Below are positions 1 to 8,130 of a stretch of DNA of 64,000 bases, in pieces. Under the pieces are notes generated by a model, which was not told where the DNA came from, ran no database searches, and worked only from the letters and a program-made list of their open reading frames with translations. How positions within the stretch are numbered: the stretch's first letter is position 1; every line of letters starts with the position of its first letter. The position numbers were made by a program, and so were the translations under genes. Source of the DNA: Falsihalocynthiibacter halioticoli (GTDB lineage Bacteria; Pseudomonadota; Alphaproteobacteria; Rhodobacterales; Rhodobacteraceae); NCBI RefSeq assembly GCF_025802015.1, contig NZ_JAOYFC010000003.1, positions 62,001 through 126,000 of the forward strand, written 5' to 3'.

Positions 1-1433
1 GATACGACGAACTTGTTGATCTATTAGATCAAGCACTCGTAGCCGACCCGCCGCTTTTGGCGCGCGATGGTGGTTTCATTGCGCCCGGATTTGACGAGGA
101 ACTAGACGAAGCCCGCAAGCTACGAGACGAAGGACGCAGCGTGATTGCTTCCCTTCAGGCCAAGTATGCTGAGCTTGCGGATATTTCCTCGCTCAAGATC
201 AAGCATAATAACGTGCTCGGGTATTTCATCGAGACGACAGCCACCCATTCCGAAAAAATGCTGGCGGCACCGCTCTCTGAAACCTTCATTCACCGTCAAA
301 CAACCGCCAACCAAGTGCGCTTCACGACCGTTGAGCTTTCAGAGATGGAGACCAAAATTCTCAACGCTGGCGGCCGCGCGCTTGAGATTGAGAAACGTCT
401 CTATTCCACCTTAACAGAGGCCGTTTTAAACCACGCTGCCGAAATTAACCTTGCAGGAAACGCGCTCGCAGAGTTCGATCTCGCCTCTGCATTTGCAGAC
501 CTCGCCAAAGGGGAAAATTGGTGCAAGCCCAATGTCGACAACAGCCGGACCTTTGACATCATCGGTGGCCGACATCCCGTTGTTGAACAGTCTTTGCGCA
601 AACAGGGCGATACACCGTTCGTTGCCAATGACTGCCAGCTTTCTGATGGATCAGACGGGGCTGATATCTGGCTTCTGACCGGTCCGAACATGGCGGGTAA
701 ATCGACGTTCTTGCGCCAAAACGCATTGATTGCGCTATTGGCACAGGCTGGAAGTTTCGTTCCCGCCAAATCTGCGCATATCGGAATAGTCAGCCAGATA
801 TTTAGCCGTGTTGGCGCATCTGATGATCTGGCCCGTGGGCGTTCGACATTTATGGTCGAAATGGTTGAAACCGCAGCCATTCTCAATCAAGCAGATGACC
901 GCGCTCTTGTGATCCTCGATGAGATCGGGCGTGGTACCGCAACTTATGACGGCCTTTCTATTGCTTGGGCAACGCTTGAGCATCTTCACGATGCCAACAA
1001 ATGCCGCGCACTTTTCGCCACCCACTACCATGAGATGACGGCTTTGGCCGACAAGCTTGGGGGCGTCGAGAACGCCACCGTCACCGTCAAAGAATGGGAG
1101 GGCGACGTGATCTTTTTGCATGAGGTCAAAAAAGGCGCGGCCGACCGATCTTATGGCGTGCAGGTGGCAAAACTCGCCGGTCTCCCCGATGCCGTGGTGA
1201 ACCGTGCGCGCGTTGTGCTTGATGCACTTGAGAAAGGAGAGCGTGAGGGCGGAAAACAGAAGGCGCTGATTGACGATCTGCCGCTTTTCTCCGCAACACC
1301 ACCACCGCAACCTGCGCCAGCACAAGATTCTATTGTCGAGGAAGCATTGAGCGAGATCATTCCTGATGAGTTGACGCCGCGCGAGGCGCTTCAGGTTCTA
1401 TATGATCTGAAAGAAAAGGCGCGGACTTCTTAG
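1..1433 (+). CDS. mutS: DNA mismatch repair protein MutS (3' part, cut by window edge)
   Basis: MutS binds mismatched base pairs and recruits MutL in mismatch repair. The reading frame is open from base 3, so the gene starts upstream of the window; about 477 C-terminal residues of a family usually near 870 are present. Seen here are the end of the lever/clamp region, the ATPase domain with Walker A GPNMAGKST, the Walker B stretch VILDEIGRGTATYDG, the ATHYHEMT histidine segment, and the C-terminal helix-turn-helix ending in LTPREALQVLYDL. It is convergent with grpE and ends in a shared hairpin terminator. The truncation is only the window border. Confidence 0.97.
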   Translation, partial: YDELVDLLDQALVADPPLLARDGGFIAPGFDEELDEARKLRDEGRSVIASLQAKYAELADISSLKIKHNNVLGYFIETTATHSEKMLAAPLSETFIHRQTTANQVRFTTVELSEMETKILNAGGRALEIEKRLYSTLTEAVLNHAAEINLAGNALAEFDLASAFADLAKGENWCKPNVDNSRTFDIIGGRHPVVEQSLRKQGDTPFVANDCQLSDGSDGADIWLLTGPNMAGKSTFLRQNALIALLAQAGSFVPAKSAHIGIVSQIFSRVGASDDLARGRSTFMVEMVETAAILNQADDRALVILDEIGRGTATYDGLSIAWATLEHLHDANKCRALFATHYHEMTALADKLGGVENATVTVKEWEGDVIFLHEVKKGAADRSYGVQVAKLAGLPDAVVNRARVVLDALEKGEREGGKQKALIDDLPLFSATPPPQPAPAQDSIVEEALSEIIPDELTPREALQVLYDLKEKARTS

Positions 1434-1446
1434 AAACCCGCGCCTT
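1411..1446. terminator. Bidirectional hairpin terminator between mutS and grpE
   Basis: The 9-bp arms AAGGCGCGG (1416-1424) and CCGCGCCTT (1438-1446) flank a 13-nt loop that contains the mutS stop codon. Read on the minus strand the stem is followed by a TTTTCTTT tract, good for grpE; on the plus strand only a weak T-rich tail follows. Confidence 0.7.
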
Positions 1447-1454
1447 AAAATTTG

Positions 1455-2015
1455 TTACTTCGGTGTTGAGCTCACGCCAACATGGGCTGGCCGCAGCAGT
1501 CTATCATGAAGCATGAACCCTTCGGCCATCACCTGAATGATATCGCCGGCAACCGTATCAGGCACAGGCGCCTCAAACATTGCTTCGTGCCGCTGCGGAT
1601 CAAACTTGTCTCCGACTTCAGGGAGAATACGCTCAATACCATGCTTTGCGAATACATTTAGCAATTCGCGCATAGTCAGCTCAATCCCTTCAATCAGGGA
1701 AGCGTTTTCTTCGCGTTTGGTTTCGTCGATCGCGTCAAGCGCACGCTTCATGTTGTCGTAAACAGGAAGCATGTCGCGGGCGAGCTTGGAGCCGCCATAA
1801 TTCTCGGCCTCGCGGCGATCACGGTCACTCCGCTTTCGTGCGTTCTCTGCATCTGCGAGGGCGCGCATGAAGCGATCACGGAAATCATCCCGCTCTTTGG
1901 TAACAATCGCCAGCTCGTCGGCCTCTTCTTCGGCCTCCATCGCATCTTCGGCGAACATTTCCGCTTCTACGGCTTCTGGATCATCTAAAAATTCGTCGTT
2001 CTTAGGCTCTGCCAT
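1455..2015 (-). CDS. grpE: Nucleotide exchange factor GrpE (DnaK co-chaperone)
   Basis: GrpE drives ADP release from DnaK in the cytosolic Hsp70 cycle. The 186-residue product has the family layout: an acidic disordered N-terminus, a long coiled coil (about residues 30-110, with RDRFMRALADAENARKRSDRD) and the C-terminal beta-rich head around MLHDRLLRPAHVGVS. Length is normal. It lies 10 bp downstream of hrcA and is probably cotranscribed with it, the usual heat-shock arrangement in alphaproteobacteria. The promoter candidate at 3129-3157 would serve both. Confidence 0.96.
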   Translation of the reverse strand: MAEPKNDEFLDDPEAVEAEMFAEDAMEAEEEADELAIVTKERDDFRDRFMRALADAENARKRSDRDRREAENYGGSKLARDMLPVYDNMKRALDAIDETKREENASLIEGIELTMRELLNVFAKHGIERILPEVGDKFDPQRHEAMFEAPVPDTVAGDIIQVMAEGFMLHDRLLRPAHVGVSSTPK

Positions 2016-2025
2016 CTTCTTTTCC

Positions 2026-3102
2026 CTAGCCCTGATCCGAAATCAGGCGTCCAACGAGTTGCGCCGTGTAGTCAACAATCGGCACGATACGTCCATAGTT
2101 CAGACGCGTCGGGCCGATGACTCCGACAGCGCCCATAATTTTACGATCAGCGTTCATATATGGAGAAACCACCAAAGAGGAACCCGAAAGAGAAAATAAT
2201 TTGTTCTCTGAGCCAATAAAAATGCGAACACCCTCGCCTTCTTCGGCCAATTCCAGAAATTCGGCGATATCCCGCTTGCGTTCGAGGTCATCAAAGAGGG
2301 TTCGGATGCGCTCTAGATCCTCTTCATCCGAGCCTCCGCCCAAAAGATTCGCCCGCCCACGAACGATGAGTCTTTCGTGTTGATCGCCCTCGCCAACCCA
2401 TTCCGCAAGGCCCTGTTCGACCATCGCCTGTGCGAGCGTATTGAGTTCTTGTTTACGTGATTTGATTTCCCGCTCGATTACGGTGGCAAGCTCGCCCAGC
2501 GTTCGACCTTCCGCAAATGCATTCAGAAAATTCGCAGCTTCGCGCATAGAGCTTGGCGTTTGGCCCATTGGCGGGGTGAACACGCGGTTTTCAACATGAC
2601 CATCCGCAAAGACCAGAACAACAAGCGCGCGGTCCGGGCCGAGGCTAACAAATTCGATATGTTTAATCGGCGCCTCGTGTTTTGGCGTTAAAACAAGGCT
2701 CGCGCCGTGTGTTAGCCCCGAAAGAGCGGAACCAAGACGATCAAGCGCGTCACCAACGCCACGATCGTTACCGCCAAGTGTTTCATCAATCTTGCGTTGG
2801 TCTTGCTGGTCCAGATTGCCAACCTCAAGCAAACCATCAACGAACATCCGTAAGCCGCTTTGTGTTGGAACGCGTCCAGCGGAAACATGCGGGCTATCAA
2901 GAAGGCCCATATATTCAAGGTCTTGCATTACGTTGCGAATGGTCGCCGCAGATACTTTTTCATTCATGGTGCGCGTCAAGGTACGGCTGCCTACTGGCTC
3001 GCCCGTTTCGATGTACCCCTCGACGACGCGGCGAAATACTTCGCGACTACGGGCGTTCATTTCACTCAAAAGTTGGGAATTATCGCTCATTTTGCCCGAC
3101 AT
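2026..3102 (-). CDS. hrcA: Heat-inducible transcription repressor HrcA
   Basis: HrcA represses groESL-type operons by binding CIRCE inverted repeats. The 358-residue product has the N-terminal winged helix (NARSREVFRRVVEGYIETGEPVGS-like segment, then SAATIRNVMQDLE), a GAF-like middle domain and the C-terminal IGPTRLNYGRIVPIVDY signature. The start is ATG 3102; an in-frame ATG at 3090 is an alternative, and neither has a strong Shine-Dalgarno sequence. No CIRCE element was seen upstream, so autoregulation through CIRCE is not supported here. First gene of the hrcA-grpE unit. Confidence 0.95.
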   Translation of the reverse strand: MSGKMSDNSQLLSEMNARSREVFRRVVEGYIETGEPVGSRTLTRTMNEKVSAATIRNVMQDLEYMGLLDSPHVSAGRVPTQSGLRMFVDGLLEVGNLDQQDQRKIDETLGGNDRGVGDALDRLGSALSGLTHGASLVLTPKHEAPIKHIEFVSLGPDRALVVLVFADGHVENRVFTPPMGQTPSSMREAANFLNAFAEGRTLGELATVIEREIKSRKQELNTLAQAMVEQGLAEWVGEGDQHERLIVRGRANLLGGGSDEEDLERIRTLFDDLERKRDIAEFLELAEEGEGVRIFIGSENKLFSLSGSSLVVSPYMNADRKIMGAVGVIGPTRLNYGRIVPIVDYTAQLVGRLISDQG

Positions 3103-3128
3103 CTGTTCATTTGAATTGACCGAAACCC

Positions 3129-3157
3129 ATTTAATGGGGTTCTTGAAAAAACGTCAA
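3129..3157 (-). promoter_or_regulatory. hrcA-grpE promoter, sigma70-like with an overlapping sigma32-type -10
   Basis: On the minus strand TTGACG (plus 3152-3157) is separated by 17 nt from TTAAAT (plus 3129-3134), a sigma70-like pair. Overlapping it, CCCCATTAAA lies 12 nt after TTGACG and matches the sigma32 -10 consensus CCCCATTTA. The -10 region is also part of a near-palindrome, AACCCC-ATTAAAT-GGGTT. Heat control of grpE fits this, but the site is read by eye. Confidence 0.5.
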
Positions 3158-3217
3158 TCGGCCTTGCTAAGATAGGCTCTCCATGACTATTGAAGGGCAG
3201 CTTATACAAAGGATTTC

Positions 3218-3931
3218 ATGATGCGCCCCTCTGGTAGAAATGTAGATCAAATGCGACCGATTTCAATCGAAACGGATGTCACAAAACACGCAGAGGGTTC
3301 CTGCCTTATCAAATGTGGTGACACCCATGTGCTCTGTACAGCCACTGTTGAGGAGCGTGTTCCCCCATTTATGAAGAACTCGGGCCTTGGTTGGGTCACG
3401 GCCGAATACGGGATGCTGCCGCGCGCGACAAACACACGGATGCGTCGCGAAGCAAAGAATGGCCAGTCAGGCCGAACTCAGGAAATTCAGCGTCTTATTG
3501 GCCGAAGCCTGCGCGCAGGTGTTGATCGTGTTGCGCTTGGTGAGCGTCAGATCACCGTTGATTGCGACGTTATTCAGGCCGATGGCGGAACGCGTTGCGC
3601 TTCAATCACTGGTGGTTGGGTGGCTCTTAAGCTTGCAGTGAACAAACTTATGAAGATCGGAGATGTGATATCTGATCCTCTTCTTGATCCGGTTGCGGCT
3701 GTATCTTGCGGAATTTACGCAGGTCAGGAAGTGCTCGATCTGGATTATCCCGAAGATTCCGAAGCTGGCGTTGACGGTAATTTCGTCATGACGGGCTCCG
3801 GCCAGCTTATCGAGGTACAGATGAGCGCCGAAGGCTCCACCTATAGCCGCGCCCAAATGAACGGCCTTCTCGATCTAGCGGAGAAAGGCGTTGCGGAACT
3901 CGTCGCTGCTCAGAAAGCCGTAACAAGCTAA
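3218..3931 (+). CDS. rph: Ribonuclease PH
   Basis: RNase PH is a phosphorolytic 3'-5' exoribonuclease that trims tRNA 3' ends. The 237-residue product is full length for the family, with the N-terminal RPSGRNVDQMRPI motif and phosphate-binding core segments such as QEIQRLIGRSLRAGVD and the C-terminal GQLIEVQMSAEG. AAAGGA precedes the double ATG (3218/3221); the second ATG has the better spacing. It leads an operon with rdgB, a RidA-like gene, hemW and a DUF454 gene, and is divergent from hrcA. Confidence 0.96.
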   Translation: MMRPSGRNVDQMRPISIETDVTKHAEGSCLIKCGDTHVLCTATVEERVPPFMKNSGLGWVTAEYGMLPRATNTRMRREAKNGQSGRTQEIQRLIGRSLRAGVDRVALGERQITVDCDVIQADGGTRCASITGGWVALKLAVNKLMKIGDVISDPLLDPVAAVSCGIYAGQEVLDLDYPEDSEAGVDGNFVMTGSGQLIEVQMSAEGSTYSRAQMNGLLDLAEKGVAELVAAQKAVTS

Positions 3932-4539
3932 TGCGTAAACTGACGGAAAAGAAAATCGTTCTGGCAAGTCACAACGCCGGGAAGCTCCGCGAGATTTCTG
4001 AGCTTCTCGCGCCGTTCGGCATCGAAGTTGTTTCTGCTGGCGAGCTTGGCCTTGAGGAGCCAGAAGAAACCGAGAGCACATTTGTTGGGAACGCGCGGAT
4101 CAAGGCGCATTTTGCCGCCAAATCCGCGAACCTGCCTGCTCTTTCCGATGACAGTGGTATTTCGGTGGATGCGCTAGACGGCGAACCAGGAGTTTACACC
4201 GCAGACTGGGCCGAAACACCGAATGGCCGTGATTTTCCAATGGCGATGAAGAAGGTCTGGGACAAGCTAGAGGCAAAGTCTGCCCCTCTTCCTCGGACAG
4301 CTGCTTTTTGTTGTACACTGTGCCTTGCTTGGCCCGACGGTCACGATGAAGTTTTCGAAGGTAGAGTCGATGGCTCGCTTACTTGGCCAATGCGCGGGGA
4401 TCGCGGGTTTGGCTTTGATCCGATTTTTGTTCCGAACGGCAAGGAAGAAACCTTCGGAGAAATGGATCCTTCGGAAAAGAATGCAATGAGCCATCGCGCC
4501 GATGCGTTCGCCAAGTTCCGCGCGGTTTTGGAGACGTAG
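3931..4539 (+). CDS. rdgB: RdgB/HAM1 non-canonical purine NTP pyrophosphatase
   Basis: RdgB hydrolyses dITP, ITP and XTP to keep deaminated purines out of DNA and RNA. The 202-residue product shows the N-terminal SHNAGKLREI motif, the ALSDDSGISVDALDG catalytic segment and the RGFGFDPIF motif, all typical of the family. The start ATG overlaps the rph stop by one base (TAATG), so translation is probably coupled. The rph-rdgB-hemW order is conserved widely in alphaproteobacteria. Confidence 0.96.
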   Translation: MRKLTEKKIVLASHNAGKLREISELLAPFGIEVVSAGELGLEEPEETESTFVGNARIKAHFAAKSANLPALSDDSGISVDALDGEPGVYTADWAETPNGRDFPMAMKKVWDKLEAKSAPLPRTAAFCCTLCLAWPDGHDEVFEGRVDGSLTWPMRGDRGFGFDPIFVPNGKEETFGEMDPSEKNAMSHRADAFAKFRAVLET

Positions 4540-4540
4540 G

Positions 4541-4918
4541 ATGACAAAGCTCATTTCTTCTGGTTCCGAGTTCGAGAAATCTGTTGGGTATTCCCGCGCA
4601 GTTGTTAAGGGCAGCTTCTGCTTTGTTTCCGGAACAACTGGATACGATTATGAAACCATGAAAATGCCAGAGAGCGTCGCCGATCAGGCTCGAAACTGCC
4701 TTAACACGATCGAGGCCACGCTTGACGAAGGCGGTTTTCAAATGTCTGACGTCGTGCGTGTACAATACACAATAGTTGATAGCGCCCTCTATGAGGAACT
4801 CGCTCCGGTTCTCGGCGAAGTGTTTTCTGAGATCCGGCCAGCAGCAACGATGGTTGTTGCCGGATTGATCCGTCCTGAGATGAAGGTCGAGATCGAAGTT
4901 ACTGCGATGAAATCATAA
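4541..4918 (+). CDS. RidA/YjgF-family protein lacking the catalytic arginine
   Basis: The 125-residue product has the single chorismate-mutase-like fold of the RidA (YjgF/UK114) family. In E. coli RidA the C-terminal motif FPARSCVEV carries Arg105, needed for imine deamination; here the aligned segment is RPAATMVVA, so the arginine is Ala102. The protein may therefore belong to a Rid subgroup without 2-aminoacrylate deaminase activity. I chose ATG 4541, right after the rdgB stop; a longer frame from 4502 would overlap rdgB and adds unrelated residues. It overlaps hemW by one base. Function within this operon is unknown. Confidence 0.85.
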   Translation: MTKLISSGSEFEKSVGYSRAVVKGSFCFVSGTTGYDYETMKMPESVADQARNCLNTIEATLDEGGFQMSDVVRVQYTIVDSALYEELAPVLGEVFSEIRPAATMVVAGLIRPEMKVEIEVTAMKS

Positions 4919-6078
4919 TGGAAGACTGGCAAAACGGCGGGTTTGGGTTCTATGTCCATTGGCCGTTTTGCATGGCCAAGTGCCCCTATTGTGATTTCAA
5001 CAGTCATGTTTCCAAGGAAATCGATCAAAAACAATGGCGTTCGGCCTATCTCTCCGAGATTGACCGAGTTGCCGAAGAGATTGGTCCACGAACGCTGAAT
5101 ACTATCTATTTCGGCGGCGGAACTCCAAGTTTGATGGATCCAGACCTCGTTGCTGCAATTATCGAGCGCATTCGTACTCATTGGCCAACTGCAAACGATT
5201 TTGAGGTGACCCTTGAGGCCAATCCGACTTCGATCGAGGCCGGCCGGTTTCAAGGCTATCGCGATGGTGGGGTGAGCCGCATTTCAATGGGATATCAAGC
5301 CCTTAACGACGAAGACCTCAGGCGCCTTGGCCGGATGCATACCGCGAAAGAAGGCATGGAAGCCTTTGAAATCGCAAAGAATGCCTTTGATCGCGTGAGC
5401 TTTGACCTAATCTATGCCCGTCAGGACCAAACTCTCGATGCGTGGCGAGATGAACTCACTCGTGCGCTCGAATTATCCATCGATCACCTGTCACTTTACC
5501 AGCTAACTATCGAACAAGGCACGGCTTTTGGGGATCGATACGAACGCGGCAAGCTTCGGGGCTTACCGTCCGAAGACCTCGCAACGGATATGTTCTTCGT
5601 AACTCAAGAGCTCTGTGACAAAGCCGGCATGAGCGCTTATGAAGTCTCTAACCATGCCAAACTCGGGTCCGAAAGTCGTCATAACCTCGTTTATTGGCGA
5701 TACGGTGACTACGCTGGGATTGGCCCTGGCGCGCATGGACGCATTACTGTGAATGGCCAGAAGATTGCCACCGAAACATTGAGGCAGCCCGAAGCTTGGC
5801 TTCAGGCCGTCGAGAAAAGTTCCAATGGAGAAACCGAGCGAGACATCGTTTCAAAGGCAGATCAGGCTTCAGAGATGCTAATGATGGGTCTACGCCTGTC
5901 AGAGGGTGTTTCTTTAGAACGGTTTTCCGCTCTGTCCGGTTCTAAAATATCCTCTCAGACACTTGAGAATTTGTCCGAGATGGGAATGCTTTTGCTAGAT
6001 GGTGATCGATTGCGCGCAACTCCACAAGGACGCGTCATTTTGAACGCCTTGCTGCGCGAATTGTTGGTGGATATTTAA
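4918..6078 (+). CDS. hemW: Radical SAM heme chaperone HemW
   Basis: HemW is a heme-binding radical SAM protein related to HemN and thought to insert heme into respiratory enzymes. The 386-residue product has the 4Fe-4S motif C18-x3-C22-x2-C25 (CMAKCPYC), GGGTPS for SAM binding, and HNLVYWRYGDYAGIGPGAHG near residues 258-277. HemN's extra N-terminal cysteine is absent and the segment after the cluster is HemW-like, so coproporphyrinogen oxidase activity is unlikely. ATG overlaps the preceding stop by one base. Confidence 0.93.
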   Translation: MEDWQNGGFGFYVHWPFCMAKCPYCDFNSHVSKEIDQKQWRSAYLSEIDRVAEEIGPRTLNTIYFGGGTPSLMDPDLVAAIIERIRTHWPTANDFEVTLEANPTSIEAGRFQGYRDGGVSRISMGYQALNDEDLRRLGRMHTAKEGMEAFEIAKNAFDRVSFDLIYARQDQTLDAWRDELTRALELSIDHLSLYQLTIEQGTAFGDRYERGKLRGLPSEDLATDMFFVTQELCDKAGMSAYEVSNHAKLGSESRHNLVYWRYGDYAGIGPGAHGRITVNGQKIATETLRQPEAWLQAVEKSSNGETERDIVSKADQASEMLMMGLRLSEGVSLERFSALSGSKISSQTLENLSEMGMLLLDGDRLRATPQGRVILNALLRELLVDI

Positions 6079-6431
6079 TGCGGTTGTTTTGGTTTATTGG
6101 CGGATTCGTTTCATTGGCGCTGGGGATTACAGGTGTTTTATTACCTCTACTTCCAACAGTCCCTTTTCTGTTGCTCGCTGCATTCTGTTTTGCGCGATCA
6201 TCTGAACGACTGCACGGATGGCTTATCGCACATCCAAAACTTGGACCGCCAATTGAAGATTGGAACGCACGCGGCGCCATCAGCAAGAAAGCAAAGATCG
6301 CCGCAACGGTTTCGATTGCTGCGGCATTTTCGATATCTGTATTTCTCGGCGTTAAGCCCTTCGTAATTGTCGTTCAGGGATTAACTCTCGCGTGTGTGCT
6401 TCTTTTTATCTGGACACGCCCTAACGTGTAG
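6078..6431 (+). CDS. DUF454 (YbaN-family) inner-membrane protein
   Basis: A 117-residue protein with an N-terminal hydrophobic stretch (about residues 4-38, containing LGITGVLLPLLPTVPFLLLA), a polar CFARSSERLHGWLIAHPKLG loop and two more hydrophobic segments near the C-terminus. This pattern and the PFLLLAAFCFARSS motif are those of DUF454/YbaN. The molecular role is unknown. It is last in the rph operon, its ATG overlaps the hemW stop, and its 3' end overlaps the convergent parB by 11 bp. Confidence 0.85.
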   Translation: MRLFWFIGGFVSLALGITGVLLPLLPTVPFLLLAAFCFARSSERLHGWLIAHPKLGPPIEDWNARGAISKKAKIAATVSIAAAFSISVFLGVKPFVIVVQGLTLACVLLFIWTRPNV

Positions 6432-7311
6432 ATGTTAGCAGTCTGCACAATTCATCTAAATCTTCCAAAGACTTATACTGAATTACGACCTTGCCGTTTT
6501 CTTTATCCGGGACGTGATCAATCACGACTTTCATGCCCAGATTGGCGTAAAGATCGCCCTCAAGTGCGCGCGTATCGGCGTCTTTCTCAGGTTTAAGTCG
6601 CTTTTTCGCAGCTTTCGGTGTTCCAGTTTTAACGAGCTTCTCTGTCTCACGAACAGAAAGCCCCTTTGCAACAACGTGCTTAGCAAGTTCTGATGCGTTG
6701 GGTGCGGTAATCAATGCTCGCGCATGACCAATCGAAAGTGCGCCATCGCGCAACATTTCCTGAACATCATCAGGCAATTGAAGAAGGCGCAAAAGGTTCG
6801 CGATGTAGCTCCGGCTTTTGGAAAGCGCGCTCGAAACTTTCTCCTGCGTATGTCCAAACCGATCCATCAACTGCCGATAGCCAAGTGCTTCTTCGATCGG
6901 GTTCAAGTCTGCACGCTGAATATTCTCGATAATTGCAACTTCAAGAACTTCTGTGTCGTCGAGCTCACGGATAATTACCGGTACTTCATGCACTTGCGCG
7001 ATCTGAGAGGCACGCCAACGACGCTCCCCCGCTACAATTTCAAATGCATTTTCGCTCCGCGGGCTCGGGCGAACGATCAATGGCTGAATAACGCCCTTTT
7101 CCCGAATAGAATCCGCAAGACTTTGGAGTGCGTCCTCATCAAACAAACGCCGCGGCTGGTCCGGATTTGGCTCCAACCGCTCAACTGGCAAAGTACGCTC
7201 GGGTTTTGGCGTCGATTTTTGTTCATCTGCAGTTGGCTCAATATTAACATCAGCCATCAATGCAGAAAGTCCGCGCCCTAAGCCTCTCCGTTCGTTCTTT
7301 TTCTGCGCCAT
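6421..7311 (-). CDS. parB: Chromosome partitioning protein ParB
   Basis: ParB is a CTP-dependent DNA clamp that loads at parS and drives origin segregation with ParA. The 296-residue product has the N-terminal ParA-interacting region (RRGLGRGLSALM), the CTP-binding ParB/Srx domain with LEPNPDQPRRLFDE and VAGERRWRAS, the helix-turn-helix (EKVSSALSKSRSYIANLLRL) and a C-terminal dimerization domain. It lies 3 bp after parA. Perfect parS sites are within 1-4 kb at 8402, 8693 and 10606. Confidence 0.97.
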   Translation of the reverse strand: MAQKKNERRGLGRGLSALMADVNIEPTADEQKSTPKPERTLPVERLEPNPDQPRRLFDEDALQSLADSIREKGVIQPLIVRPSPRSENAFEIVAGERRWRASQIAQVHEVPVIIRELDDTEVLEVAIIENIQRADLNPIEEALGYRQLMDRFGHTQEKVSSALSKSRSYIANLLRLLQLPDDVQEMLRDGALSIGHARALITAPNASELAKHVVAKGLSVRETEKLVKTGTPKAAKKRLKPEKDADTRALEGDLYANLGMKVVIDHVPDKENGKVVIQYKSLEDLDELCRLLTSTR

Positions 7312-7314
7312 GAT

Positions 7315-8130
7315 CTAAGCCTTTGTTTTCGCTTGTTTATGTCGGTTTGTGAGCTCTCGTGCGACTGCAATATATGCTAAGCTGCCTTTTGACGAAGGCT
7401 CATAGTCTACGACTGGCATAGCATAGGACGGCGCCTCGCTCACACGTACATTTCGGGGAATAACGGTTTTGAACACAAGATCGCCGAGGTTGTCACGCGC
7501 ATCTGCCTCAACAAGCTGCGATAGGTTATTCCGCTGGTCGTACATGGTCAGGATAATGCCCTCGATCCGCAGGTTTTTGTTCGCTGTCTCGCGCACCTCA
7601 CGAATTGTGAGCATAAGCTGAGAAAGCCCTTCAAGAGCAAAGAACTCACTTTGAAGCGGAACAAGAACGGAATCCGCAGCAACCATCGCATTTACAGTCA
7701 GAAGATTCAGCGATGGCGGGCAGTCGATGAGCACGTAATCAAGCTGGTAATCATCCATTTCACGCTGCCGAAGTGCGTCATAGAGCAAAAAGCTGCGTTT
7801 TTCGTTTGAAATCAATTCGATATCTGCCGAACTCAAGTCTGTTGTCGCGGCAATAATCTTGAGATTATTCACTTTTGTGGGCTGGATAACATCAGATAGC
7901 GCCGCATCATTCACCAACAAATCATATGTGGTGTAAGCTCTCTGATCTCGGCTCACGCCCAATCCAGTCGATGCGTTACCCTGCGGGTCAAGATCAACCA
8001 ACAACACACGATACCCGGATTTCGCTAGTGCCGCGCCGAGGTTAATCGCCGTTGTTGTCTTACCGACCCCGCCCTTCTGGTTTGCAACTGCTATAATTCT
8101 GGGAGCCGCAGGGCGTGTGGGATCAGACAT
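7315..8130 (-). CDS. parA: Chromosome partitioning ATPase ParA
   Basis: ParA binds DNA nonspecifically when ATP-bound and forms the gradient that pulls ParB-parS complexes. The 271-residue product carries the deviant Walker A KGGVGKTTTAINLG, the Walker A' LVDLDPQGNAS and the Walker B YVLIDCPPSL. It has no N-terminal helix-turn-helix, as expected for a chromosomal (type Ia-like short) ParA. Its start overlaps rsmG by 8 bp, consistent with one rsmG-parA-parB transcript. Confidence 0.97.
   Translation of the reverse strand: MSDPTRPAAPRIIAVANQKGGVGKTTTAINLGAALAKSGYRVLLVDLDPQGNASTGLGVSRDQRAYTTYDLLVNDAALSDVIQPTKVNNLKIIAATTDLSSADIELISNEKRSFLLYDALRQREMDDYQLDYVLIDCPPSLNLLTVNAMVAADSVLVPLQSEFFALEGLSQLMLTIREVRETANKNLRIEGIILTMYDQRNNLSQLVEADARDNLGDLVFKTVIPRNVRVSEAPSYAMPVVDYEPSSKGSLAYIAVARELTNRHKQAKTKA

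Noticed and set aside
3102..3217. CIRCE element (TTAGCACTC-N9-GAGTGCTAA) for HrcA autoregulation
   Set aside because: No such repeat is present in the hrcA/rph gap.
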